From positions 1 to 34,844 of the forward strand of contig UQGP01000026.1 of the NCBI GenBank assembly GCA_900540625.1: 34,844 bases of DNA, in the 5' to 3' direction. This document shows, piece after piece, positions 23,041-31,259 of the stretch; within the stretch, counting starts at the first letter, position 1, and every line of letters begins with the position of its first letter. The DNA is from an uncultured Porphyromonadaceae bacterium (GTDB taxonomy: Bacteria > Bacteroidota > Bacteroidia > Bacteroidales > Muribaculaceae). The notes under the pieces were generated by a model. The model had not been told where the DNA came from. It was given only the letters and a program-made list of their open reading frames with translations, and made no database searches. Position numbers and translations under genes: made by a program.

Positions 23041-26000
23041 TTACTTGTCCGGTTGCTTGAGCAGTTCCGAGACGGCTGCCTCAATCTGACGGTCACGGCC
23101 CGTGACGACGTCTTCCGGGGTATTGTAAACCTCGATGTCGGGGTTAAGCTGCTGGTTCTCCAGCGCCTTGCCGTTGCGGTCCAGCGAAGTCACTTGCGGA
23201 ATGCCGAAGACGAGGGTGGGGTCAATCTGCGTTTCCCACCATACGGCCGTCATCGTGCCCGGAACGGGAGCGCCGACAAGTTTGCCTATGCCCAGTGTCT
23301 TGTACACGTAAGGCGTGCCGTGCGCATCGCTGTAGTTGTACTCGTTGGTCAGCATCACCGACGGCTTGGTCCATTGCGAGAACGGGTCGCTGCCGATATA
23401 GCGGCCGCGAGGTGCGTAGCGCACATATTCCTTTCCCGAGAGTAGCAGCGCCACATCGTTATGCAACCATCCGCCGCCGTTGTAGCGCGTATCCACGATG
23501 ACTGCTTCGCAGTTGCGGTAGCGGCCGAGCAGCTCGCTGTACACTTCGCGGAAGCTGGGTGAGTCCATGCCTTGGATGTGCACGTAGCCTATGCGGCCGC
23601 CCGAGAGGCTGTCCACAAGTTGTTGGTTGCGCTCCACCCAGCGGTGGTAAAGCATTCCGGATTGTGCTCCGGCGCTGATGGCGCGGACGGTGACTGTGCG
23701 GCTCTTGCCGTCGGCCGAGCGTACAGTCAGGTTTACCTTCTTGCCCACCTTGCCTTGCAGCAGCAGGTTGTAGTCCGCATTCGCACCAATCACGTTGCCG
23801 TCGATGGCCGTGATGACATCACCCGGTTTCACGTTGGCCTTGGCCGAAGCCAGGGGCGAGCGCGGCAGCACTTCGGCCACTTTCAGGCCCTCGCCTCGGT
23901 AGTCCTCGTCGTAGAATGCGCCCAGTACTGCAGTGGACAACGCCTTGGAAGGCGCATAATAGCGGCCTCCGGTGTGGCTGGCGTTGAGCTCGCCGAGGAT
24001 TTCGCTGAGCAGTTCGGCGTAGTCGTAATTGTTGTTGATATACGGCAGGAAGCGACGATAATCATTGCCGTAAGCCTCCCAGTCTACGCCGTGGAGGTTG
24101 GTATCGTAGAACTTGTCGCGTACCTGCGAAAGCATGTGTTCGAAGATGTATTCGCGCTCCGCTGCCGGGTCGCGGTCATATTCTGCCTCGAAGGATACGG
24201 TTTCCTCTTTGCCGTCTTTCAGCGACACCTTTTTGATGCCGCTTCCCGACAATACAAAGAGGTTGTCACCTTTGGCGTCATATTCGAAGCCGCCTGATAC
24301 GCCCTTGGCCAGCAGACGTGTCTCGTCCTTGCGCAGATCGCGCACATAGAGATTGCCGCCGCCTTCGGTGGCCATAGCTACGTAGTACAGCTTGTCGCCC
24401 TTGTCCGAGAGATAGCTGTCGCCCATAGATGACGAACGTTCGGTCAGTCGCTTGGTGCGATAGCGACGGTTGGCAAAATCAAATTCGTGCGGTTTGACAG
24501 GGTCGTCCTTCTTGTCGGCCTTGTCTTTCTTTGACTTCTTGTTTTTCTTATCCTTCTTTTCAGACTTCTCGGATTTGTCCGCCTTGTCATCCTTGGCTTC
24601 CTTCTCGGCATCTTCGACTAATGCGGCCTCCTCCTCGGTGCGGTTGATTTCCTCCCAAGCGCTCTCGTCCAGGGCCATGAATACTACATCACTTTGATTG
24701 CCCCAGCTGCCGTGGCTCTTCATGCCATATCGGCCGGTAGTATATATCAGTGCGCGGCCGCCCATGGCCCAGCGCGGGTTGCCATCGCTGTATCCGCTTT
24801 CGGTGAGGTCAATGACCTCCGAGCCGTCGGCACGTACAGCCGCGATGTCGGTGTTGTTCCATCCGCCTATGCCGATGTAATCGATGAGTAGCCATTGGCT
24901 GTCCGGATTCCAGACAAACGAAATATCGCCGTCCGAGTAGCTGTAATTATACTTACCGTCCAAGGCCGTAACTACCTTCTTCGAGGCCACGTCGAGTACG
25001 CGCAGCGTCACGCGGTCCTCAAGGAACGCCACTTTCTTGCCGTCGGGGCTGAATACAGGCTGCTGGGCAGTGTTGCCGCCGTCATACAGCAGTTTCTCCT
25101 CGATATCGGTGGCGTATGCAAAGTGCTTCTCCTTGGCATCCTTAATGGTGGCTGTGTATAGTGCCCATTTGCCGTCACGCTCCGAGTCATATACCAGGGT
25201 GCGTCCGTCCTTGCTGAAGCTCAGGCAGCGCTCCTGTCCCGGAGTATCGGTGATGCGGCGCGTAGTGGCGTACTTCACCGAGGTCACGTATATGTCGCCG
25301 CGCATCACGAAGGCCACTTCCGAGCCGTCGGGGCTGACAGCGAGGTTGGTGGCGCCGCTGCGGCGTATCGATTTGTCCGGAGCACCGGCGTAATCGTCAG
25401 CGGCTATAGTCACTTTCAATTTCACGGGTGTCGGTGCACCGGCAGCCATGGTATATATCTCACCGTTCCAACTGAAAGCCAATGTGCCGTCGGTGGCACG
25501 ACTGAGGCTGCGCACCGGGTGGCGCGTGAAGGCCGTTACCTGTACCGGGTCGCCGCCGTTGACGTTTCCGCGCCAGACATTGAGTGTTCCGTCCGTTCCA
25601 CGTTCCGAGAGATATACATAATTGTCTTTGCCGTCCCAAAGGGGATTGTGGTCGTTGCCGTTGAAAGTGGTCAGGCGTGTATATCGGCCGTGGTCGTCAA
25701 GCCAGATGTCCGCCGTGCCTGACGAGCGTTCGTGCTTGCGCAGAACGTCCTCGTAGCCTTTCTTGTCTTGATAGAGCATACGTCCCGAGGCGTCCACATC
25801 GACAGCCCCTGCCGGGAACGGCAACACCATATGCGGACGCACGCCGGCACGCAGAGGTACACTATACAACTGTGCGCCTACATACGAGCGTATTGTGGTA
25901 GAAGGCATAATATTGGCCGAAAACAGCACCGTGCTGTCGTTGAGGAAGCCTTTGGGCGTTTCATTGCCGTCGGCGGTGGTGAGACGCACGGCGCGTCCGC

Positions 26001-26301
26001 CTTGTGCCGGGATTGCATAGACGTCCAAGCCGGTGCCGTCGCGGTCACTGGCAAAGGTGATGGTTTTGCCGTCCGGGCTCCATACAGGATATGAGTCATA
26101 CGCCGGATTGGAGGTGACGGCGCGTGCTTCGCCACCGGTGGCCGGAACGGTATAAATGTCGCCTTTATAGCTGAAGGCCACTGCCTTACCGTCCGGAGAA
26201 ATGGCCGGATGGTTGAGCCATAGCGGCGCCGTGTCACTGTCTGTGGCGGCATAACCCTGTAAAGAGCATAGGGCTATGGCTGTGATAACGATTCTGTTCA
26301 T
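23041..26301 (-). CDS. Secreted tricorn-type S41 protease with PDZ domain
   Basis: With the start at 26301 (signal peptide about 1-18) this is a 1086-residue tricorn homologue, a self-contained serine protease. Residues 25-550 form WD40-like/tricorn beta-propellers (repeated 'SPDGKxVAF' units at about 35, 75, 323 and 418). Residues 557-605 are a Lys/Glu/Asp-rich low-complexity insert, absent from the archaeal protein as I know it. A PDZ domain (about 800-875) has VLPRSPLASAKANVKPGDVITAIDG. The catalytic core follows. Ser775-His776 (NASHTGG), Ser991-Asp992 (NYSDAHG) and Glu1048 (KALENQ) are spaced 216 and 57 apart, close to the spacing in archaeal tricorn (S745/H746, S965/D966, E1023). It is probably periplasmic and degrades peptides. 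It is divergent from comF. Confidence 0.93.
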   Translation of the reverse strand: MNRIVITAIALCSLQGYAATDSDTAPLWLNHPAISPDGKAVAFSYKGDIYTVPATGGEARAVTSNPAYDSYPVWSPDGKTITFASDRDGTGLDVYAIPAQGGRAVRLTTADGNETPKGFLNDSTVLFSANIMPSTTIRSYVGAQLYSVPLRAGVRPHMVLPFPAGAVDVDASGRMLYQDKKGYEDVLRKHERSSGTADIWLDDHGRYTRLTTFNGNDHNPLWDGKDNYVYLSERGTDGTLNVWRGNVNGGDPVQVTAFTRHPVRSLSRATDGTLAFSWNGEIYTMAAGAPTPVKLKVTIAADDYAGAPDKSIRRSGATNLAVSPDGSEVAFVMRGDIYVTSVKYATTRRITDTPGQERCLSFSKDGRTLVYDSERDGKWALYTATIKDAKEKHFAYATDIEEKLLYDGGNTAQQPVFSPDGKKVAFLEDRVTLRVLDVASKKVVTALDGKYNYSYSDGDISFVWNPDSQWLLIDYIGIGGWNNTDIAAVRADGSEVIDLTESGYSDGNPRWAMGGRALIYTTGRYGMKSHGSWGNQSDVVFMALDESAWEEINRTEEEAALVEDAEKEAKDDKADKSEKSEKKDKKNKKSKKDKADKKDDPVKPHEFDFANRRYRTKRLTERSSSMGDSYLSDKGDKLYYVAMATEGGGNLYVRDLRKDETRLLAKGVSGGFEYDAKGDNLFVLSGSGIKKVSLKDGKEETVSFEAEYDRDPAAEREYIFEHMLSQVRDKFYDTNLHGVDWEAYGNDYRRFLPYINNNYDYAELLSEILGELNASHTGGRYYAPSKALSTAVLGAFYDEDYRGEGLKVAEVLPRSPLASAKANVKPGDVITAIDGNVIGANADYNLLLQGKVGKKVNLTVRSADGKSRTVTVRAISAGAQSGMLYHRWVERNQQLVDSLSGGRIGYVHIQGMDSPSFREVYSELLGRYRNCEAVIVDTRYNGGGWLHNDVALLLSGKEYVRYAPRGRYIGSDPFSQWTKPSVMLTNEYNYSDAHGTPYVYKTLGIGKLVGAPVPGTMTAVWWETQIDPTLVFGIPQVTSLDRNGKALENQQLNPDIEVYNTPEDVVTGRDRQIEAAVSELLKQPDK

Positions 26302-26325
26302 AATATATATATTAGAAATTGTGTG

Positions 26326-26342
26326 TCGGTATTGGATACCGA
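26326..26342 (-). promoter_or_regulatory. Leader hairpin of the tricorn gene
   Basis: TCGGTAT/ATACCGA form a perfect 7-bp stem with a 3-base loop. It starts at or within a few bases of the predicted transcription start on the minus strand. Confidence 0.5.
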
Positions 26343-26345
26343 GCG

Positions 26346-26353
26346 CAAAATTA
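26346..26353 (-). promoter_or_regulatory. -7 box of the tricorn gene
   Basis: TAATTTTG on the minus strand fits TAnnTTTG. No -33 TTG is seen at the right distance (a CAA on the plus strand lies only 15 nt away), so the promoter is incomplete by consensus. Confidence 0.4.
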
Positions 26354-26396
26354 ATCAAAAAAACGAGACAATGGCTGTGGTACGGGCGGAAATGTG

Positions 26397-26404
26397 TATC
26401 TTTG
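26397..26404 (+). promoter_or_regulatory. -7 box of comF, almost touching the start codon
   Basis: TATCTTTG fits TAnnTTTG perfectly and ends four bases before the ATG at 26409. The transcript would begin at or next to that ATG. No clear -33 box is visible. Confidence 0.55.
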
Positions 26405-26408
26405 TGTC

Positions 26409-27149
26409 ATGGCTAATAAGGTAATGCGTACGATGATGACACCCTTGACCTTTTTAGGTAAGGGCATCTTGGGTTTTGTAGTGCCCGATACATGCTATGT
26501 GTGCGGTCGTCCGATTAGGGGAGACGAAAGGGCTATATGTGCCCACTGTCTTATCGATCTGCCGCGCACGATGTTGCATTATGTGAAAGATGATGCCGTG
26601 CTCAACGGTCTGGCCACGCAGGTGCCCGTGGGTCGTAGTGCCGCATGGGTTCACTACGAAAAAGGTACTGAGGTCGCCCGTTTGATTTTAACTATGAAAT
26701 TCGGCAATCGTCCCATGCTCGGCACCGAAATGGGGCGAATTTTTGCACGCGAACTTATGCCTACGGGATTTTTCGGAGGTATGGATTTGATTATACCTAT
26801 TCCGTTGCATTGGAGCAGGTTGATGAAACGCGGTTACAATCAAACGGAATTTATTGCACGTGGTATCAGTTCGGTCACCGGGCTGCCCATAGATACGGAA
26901 TTACGGGCTGTACGCCGCCACCCGGCGCAAGCGCGCAAAGATGCCGAACAACGCAAGGCCAATCTCGCCGGAACGATGGAATATTGTGGTCCGGAAGGCG
27001 CATTGACCGGCCGCCATATCCTGCTGATAGATGATATCGTCACCACCGGGGCGACAATGCGAGAGGCGGTACGTGCTTTGGTGCAGGACAGCGGAGTAGG
27101 GCGCGTGAGCATTCTGTCGTTGGGCCGTGCTCATTCCATCAACGATTGA
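26409..27149 (+). CDS. comF: ComF-family phosphoribosyltransferase-like protein
   Basis: This protein is up to 246 residues long. An N-terminal zinc-finger-like pair Cys29-x2-Cys32...Cys44-x2-Cys47 precedes a type I PRT fold. The PRPP-binding motif is ILLIDDIVTTGAT (204-216), and RGYNQTEFIARG (141-152) is the ComF helix. Family members are linked to DNA uptake in competent bacteria and to an unclear role elsewhere. The start is uncertain: the ATG at 26409 lies at the predicted transcript start (leaderless), while the in-frame ATGs at 26424 or 26433/26436 would leave a short leader. It is followed after 39 bases by a hydrolase gene. Confidence 0.9.
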   Translation: MANKVMRTMMTPLTFLGKGILGFVVPDTCYVCGRPIRGDERAICAHCLIDLPRTMLHYVKDDAVLNGLATQVPVGRSAAWVHYEKGTEVARLILTMKFGNRPMLGTEMGRIFARELMPTGFFGGMDLIIPIPLHWSRLMKRGYNQTEFIARGISSVTGLPIDTELRAVRRHPAQARKDAEQRKANLAGTMEYCGPEGALTGRHILLIDDIVTTGATMREAVRALVQDSGVGRVSILSLGRAHSIND

Positions 27150-27188
27150 CAACCGATATAGAAATACAATAGTCGACAATCCTATATT

Positions 27189-28205
27189 ATGAGAGTAAGA
27201 ATAAGAATATCCTATATACCGGCCGTATGCTTTTTTGTCGTAACAAGCGCGTTTGCACACCCTTCCGAACACGAAGTACGCGTCACCAATCACTCTGCGG
27301 GCATTGTGCTTGCCGGGACATTGACCACCCCACCGTCCCCCAAGGCTGTATGTGTGCTTGCGACCGGAAGCGGAGCTCAGGATAGAGATGAAACGCTGCT
27401 GGGACATAAACCGTTTAAGGTTTTGGCCGATAGTCTTGCCGACCGGGGATATGCTGTATTACGTATGGATGATCGCGGTACCGGGTCCAGTGGAGGTAGC
27501 TTTTCCGGGGCAACGGTAGATGATTTTGTGACAGATATTGCTGCCGGAGTCGGGTATGTCGACTCACTGTTTCGGGATATTCAGATATGCGTTATTGGTC
27601 ATTCGGAAGGTGGAGGCATTGCCATACGTCTCGGGGCTTCGGACAAACGTGTGGATATGATAGTTACGCTGGCTGCTCCGGCTTGGCGCGGTGATTCGGT
27701 GATAATGTCGCAATGCCGGGAGATGGCCGTGCGTATGCTCGGACATTGGGACGGTGAAGCGCTACAACGCCAATTGCTCGACATCGCTATGAGCGATGCG
27801 TCCGAGTCAAGTGTCCGTATGTCCTTGCAGTATCTCCTAATGACTTTGCCAAAGGCATCCATTCCGCAGGTGCGCGAACAGCTAATGGCTTCTGCCGCTC
27901 AAATGTCCACGCCATACTACCGTCAGATGCTTCGCTACGACCCGATACAGGATATAGAGAAAGTCAAGTGCCCGTGGCTTGCGCTCAACGGCGACCGCGA
28001 TGTGCAGGTGCTGTGTGCCAACCTCGATACCATAGCCACGCACGCTCCCCAAGCCGATACGGTGACAATGGTAGGTCATAATCATCTATTCCAACACTCT
28101 ACCACCGGTATGCCTGATGAGTATGCGTCATTGCACGAAGACATATCCATCGAAACCTTGAATACGATAATATCCTGGCTTGATGCCCAAACCGTGAGCC
28201 GATAG
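27189..28205 (+). CDS. Exported alpha/beta hydrolase (S33/esterase type)
   Basis: This 338-residue protein has a signal peptide (about 1-23, ending SAFA) and an alpha/beta-hydrolase fold. The oxyanion strand is VLATGSGAQDRD (57-67), the nucleophile is Ser139 in GHSEGG, the acid is Asp269 or Asp271 (LNGDRDVQV), and the base is His297 or a near His in VGHNHLFQHS. The opening VRVTN...LAGTLTTPP is the prolyl-peptidase/dienelactone-like form often found in Bacteroidetes. It probably hydrolyses an ester or peptide in the periplasm; the substrate is unknown. It probably shares a transcript with comF. Confidence 0.88.
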   Translation: MRVRIRISYIPAVCFFVVTSAFAHPSEHEVRVTNHSAGIVLAGTLTTPPSPKAVCVLATGSGAQDRDETLLGHKPFKVLADSLADRGYAVLRMDDRGTGSSGGSFSGATVDDFVTDIAAGVGYVDSLFRDIQICVIGHSEGGGIAIRLGASDKRVDMIVTLAAPAWRGDSVIMSQCREMAVRMLGHWDGEALQRQLLDIAMSDASESSVRMSLQYLLMTLPKASIPQVREQLMASAAQMSTPYYRQMLRYDPIQDIEKVKCPWLALNGDRDVQVLCANLDTIATHAPQADTVTMVGHNHLFQHSTTGMPDEYASLHEDISIETLNTIISWLDAQTVSR

Positions 28206-28238
28206 CCGAAATGAGAATGTGTCAAAACGGAGGTTCCT

Positions 28239-28374
28239 TGTAGGGGCGCTATATATAGCGCCCGCGCAGTATGATGGTAATATTATGATTTTAAACATAT
28301 TATGCGATATTATCCATAGTCGCTGCGAATGCAAGATATTGCGTTCCTACAATAATTCAACATTACGACACGCC
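28239..28374 (+). mobile_element. 136-bp palindromic interspersed element (copy A)
   Basis: This element has the same length and plan as 22821-22956, in the opposite orientation. Its left hairpin is perfect (GGGCGCTA-TATA-TAGCGCCC). Its right hairpin (GCAAGATATTGC) has decayed. Outward TGTAGGG/CCTACA ends are present. It lies 34 bases after the hydrolase gene. Confidence 0.7.
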
Positions 28375-28575
28375 CTCATTAAACTATAAATTCCCTCAAA
28401 AAGACGGAATATGAGTTAATTCACTGATAATCAGATATTCGATTTTCTACTATATATTACGTCTATATAGAATATTTGATTTTGTAATCTTTTGTGGATT
28501 AATTAATTATAAATCTATTACGTCTATCATTGGGATTTTATAGATTAAACACTGAAATACTGAAAATTACGAAAA
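28375..28575. other. AT-rich noncoding stretch
   Basis: I find no gene here. The 12-mer TATTACGTCTAT occurs twice (28455-28466 and 28516-28527), and there are several long A/T tracts. It separates the convergent hydrolase and EF-G genes. Confidence 0.6.
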
Positions 28576-28604
28576 ACGAGGCGAGTCTCAATGACCCGCC
28601 TCGT
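28576..28604 (-). terminator. Intrinsic terminator of the EF-G gene
   Basis: ACGAGGCG/CGCCTCGT (8 bp), a G-U pair and GTC/GAC close an ATTGA loop. Five Ts follow on the minus strand. This is a textbook terminator 49 bases after the EF-G stop. Confidence 0.85.
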
Positions 28605-28653
28605 CTGCTTATGAGTTTACGAAAGTAAGGTAACTCTTTCGAGTTCCGGAATA

Positions 28654-30810
28654 TTATTCCTCTTGATTCTTTTCGGCGTATTCTTTGAGCAGTTTCTCCT
28701 GAACGTCAGCCGGAACGAGTTCGTAGGAGGCGAACTTCATAGTGAACGATGAACGTCCGCCGGTGATGGAGCTAAGCTCGGTGGAGTAGTTGGCCATTTC
28801 TTTGAGGGGCACTTTGGCCTGGATTTTCTCCAAACCGTTTTCGCTGGACATACCCATAATGATGGCGCGGTGGCCTTGCAGGCCGCTCATAACGTCGCCC
28901 ATAACATCACCCGGGACGAGTACTTCGACATCGTATACCGGTTCGAGAACCTTAGGATTGGCGTTGCGGAATGCTTGCGAGAATGCATTACGGCCGGCCA
29001 GGCGGAACGAGATTTCGTTGGAGTCTACCGGGTGCATTTTGCCGTCATAGATGCAGACACGTACATCGCGAGCGTATGAACCGGTCAGAGGACCTTGTTC
29101 CATACGGTCCATAAGACCTTTGACGATGGCCGGGATGAAGCGTGCATCGATAGCACCACCTACAATACAGTTGCATACCACGAGCTTACCTCCCCATTGC
29201 AGCGGAATTTCCTGAGTGTCGCGAACGTTCATCTTGAATTCCTGATTGCCGAAGCGATAGGTGTCCGGGGCGGGCATACCTTCGGTATAAGGTTCGATGA
29301 TGAGATGCACTTCGCCAAACTGACCGGCGCCGCCGGATTGTTTCTTGTGGCGGTAATCGGCGCGTGCAGCCTTAGTGATGGTCTCACGATAAGGAATCTT
29401 GGGCTCCTCGAAGATGATGGGCAGTTTGTCGTTGTTTTCGACACGCCATTTGAGTGTGCGCAGGTGGAATTCGCCCTGACCGGAGAGGATGGTTTGTTTC
29501 AGCTCCTTGGACTGTTCGACAATCCATGTAGGATCTTCCTCGTGCATACGTGTAAGGATGGCGCTGAGTTTTTCGCTGTCGCTTTCGGTGACGGGACGTA
29601 CGGCACGCTGATACTTCGGCGCGGGATATTTGATGAAATCGAACTCGTAGTCGCAGCCCTTTTCGTCGAGGGTATTGCCTGTACGTACGTCTTTGAGTTT
29701 CACGGTAGCGCCTATATCGCCTGCTTTGAGCTCGTCAACCGCGGTTTTGATTTGGCCGCATACGCAGTATATCTGTGCAAGGCGTTCCTTGGTGCCGCGT
29801 GTGACGTTGTCGAGGTCGGCTCCGGCTTTCAGCGTTCCGGACATAACCTTGAAGTATGATACTTCACCGATATGCGGTTCGACGGTGGTCTTGAACATAA
29901 AGACGCTCAGAGGACCGTTGCTGTCGGGCTTGACTTCTTCGCCGGCGGTATTGAGCGGCGCGGGCATATCCTCTACGAAAGGTACAACGTTGCCTAAGAA
30001 TTCCATCATACGGCGTACGCCCATGTCTTTGGCGGCGCTGACGCAGAATACCGGGAACATAGAACGCGTAATCAGACCTTTGCGGATGCCTTCACGCAGT
30101 TCGTCTTCGCTGAGGCACTCGGTCTCGAAGAATTTTTCCATGAGAGCCTCGTCATTTTCGGCAGCAGCCTCTACGAGAGCATGGTGCAATTCCTTGGCCT
30201 TGTCCATTTCCTCGGCGGGTATATCTTCGATGGTGGGAACGCCGCCATCGGGTCCCCACGAGTATTTCTTCATTAGGAGGACGTCAATCATGGCGTTGAA
30301 GCCCGGACCGCATTGCAGGGGGTACTGTATGGTGACAATCTTCGGACCGAATACTTCGCGCATTTGCTCCATGACATTGTCGTAGTCAGCCTTTTCGCCG
30401 TCAAGCTGGTTGAGAGCGAAAATCACGGGCTTGTTGACGGTAGCGGTGGTGCGGAAGATATTTTGTGTACCTACTTCCACGCCGTACTGAGCGTTGACCA
30501 CGATAAGTCCGGTGTCGGTGACGTTGAGTGCCGTTACGGCATTGCCGACGAAGTCGTCAGCACCCGGGCAGTCGATAACGTTGAGCTTTTTGCCCAGAAA
30601 TTCGGCATATAGCACTGTGGAGAATACAGAAGACCCGTATTCCTTTTCTACCGGGAAGTAGTCGCATACGGTGTTTTTAGCTTCGACAGTGCCGCGGCGT
30701 TTTATCACTCCACACTCGAAGAGCATAGCTTCAGCGAGTGTGGTTTTTCCGGACCCCTTGCTACCAAGCAAAGAGATGTTTTTGATTTCGTTAGTCTGAT
30801 ATACCTTCAT
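28654..30810 (-). CDS. EF-G paralogue with degenerate GTPase motifs (EF-G2 type)
   Basis: This 718-residue protein has the full elongation factor G layout: G domain, domain II, and domains III-V with the GGxxGQFGEVHL region. The GTPase motifs are unlike standard EF-G. The P-loop is GSKGSGKT (16-23) instead of AHxDAGKT. The switch I RGITI is replaced by YGSSV (58-62). The G3 motif reads DCPGADDF (80-87) with Ala84 where EF-G has the catalytic His. G4 is NQLD (134-137) rather than NKMD. Bacteroides thetaiotaomicron has a second EF-G reported to translocate without GTP hydrolysis during starvation and gut life; this gene could be its orthologue. The canonical fusA should lie elsewhere. Confidence 0.88.
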   Translation of the reverse strand: MKVYQTNEIKNISLLGSKGSGKTTLAEAMLFECGVIKRRGTVEAKNTVCDYFPVEKEYGSSVFSTVLYAEFLGKKLNVIDCPGADDFVGNAVTALNVTDTGLIVVNAQYGVEVGTQNIFRTTATVNKPVIFALNQLDGEKADYDNVMEQMREVFGPKIVTIQYPLQCGPGFNAMIDVLLMKKYSWGPDGGVPTIEDIPAEEMDKAKELHHALVEAAAENDEALMEKFFETECLSEDELREGIRKGLITRSMFPVFCVSAAKDMGVRRMMEFLGNVVPFVEDMPAPLNTAGEEVKPDSNGPLSVFMFKTTVEPHIGEVSYFKVMSGTLKAGADLDNVTRGTKERLAQIYCVCGQIKTAVDELKAGDIGATVKLKDVRTGNTLDEKGCDYEFDFIKYPAPKYQRAVRPVTESDSEKLSAILTRMHEEDPTWIVEQSKELKQTILSGQGEFHLRTLKWRVENNDKLPIIFEEPKIPYRETITKAARADYRHKKQSGGAGQFGEVHLIIEPYTEGMPAPDTYRFGNQEFKMNVRDTQEIPLQWGGKLVVCNCIVGGAIDARFIPAIVKGLMDRMEQGPLTGSYARDVRVCIYDGKMHPVDSNEISFRLAGRNAFSQAFRNANPKVLEPVYDVEVLVPGDVMGDVMSGLQGHRAIIMGMSSENGLEKIQAKVPLKEMANYSTELSSITGGRSSFTMKFASYELVPADVQEKLLKEYAEKNQEE

Positions 30811-30835
30811 GTTATTAGGTGGTTTTTAGATAATA

Positions 30836-30865
30836 CAATGTTATTGGTACTAAAACTGGGCGCAA
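30836..30865 (-). promoter_or_regulatory. Probable promoter of the EF-G paralogue
   Basis: The minus strand shows TTG (30863-30865), 19 nt, and TAACATTG (30836-30843), one mismatch from TAnnTTTG. The predicted leader is about 20 nt. Confidence 0.45.
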
Positions 30866-30903
30866 TTTACGCACTTTTCTCCGATTTGAATACACACTTC
30901 GGT

Positions 30904-30917
30904 ATGTTACGCAACAT
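30904..30917. promoter_or_regulatory. Inverted repeat upstream of the EF-G promoter
   Basis: ATGTT-ACGC-AACAT is a perfect 5+4+5 dyad centred about 80 bases upstream of the predicted start, a usual place for a CRP/FNR-type activator. The sequence resembles but does not prove a CRP-like site. Confidence 0.35.
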
Positions 30918-31128
30918 GTTTTTAACTTTTTGAAACATATTGACGTATATATACATCTTTTATTTATAGCGACTATGGTATTGTGGTGTCGATTGCAATT
31001 TTGAACGAACGCTTTCGGCGGCGGGCAATGTCGTATATTATTCGATAAAGACATCTCTGCCTTCGAGAACAGCAAAAGATGTATGGTCGGGATGTGCAAA
31101 AAAAGCATAAAAACATTGCGCCAAGTGC

Positions 31129-31157
31129 TTGTAGATGAAAAAATATACTTACCTTTG
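31129..31157 (+). promoter_or_regulatory. Promoter of the 31260 gene
   Basis: TTG (31129-31131), 18 nt, then TACCTTTG (31150-31157). The spacing is slightly short, but the -7 box is perfect. The leader is about 98 nt. Confidence 0.6.
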
Positions 31158-31175
31158 ATTAAACGTTAGAAAGGC

Positions 31176-31203
31176 TTCGTCGTCTAAGCATTAAGACGGC
31201 GAA
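31176..31203 (+). promoter_or_regulatory. Leader hairpin of the 31260 gene
   Basis: TTCGTCGTCT and AGACGGCGAA form a 10-bp stem (one G-U pair) with an 8-base loop, about 14 bases after the predicted transcription start. Confidence 0.55.
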
Positions 31204-31259
31204 CAAATGACGTCTACAATACAGTTTAACAATATACTAACTATCAAAAACGATCAAGC

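Noticed and set aside
26301..26314. Palindrome TAATATATATATTA before the tricorn start
   Set aside because: An alternating TA tract makes such palindromes by chance; no other sign of a site.
30815..31108. 97-codon minus-strand frame upstream of the EF-G paralogue
   Set aside because: It covers the EF-G promoter and the dyad, has random-looking composition, and resembles no family.
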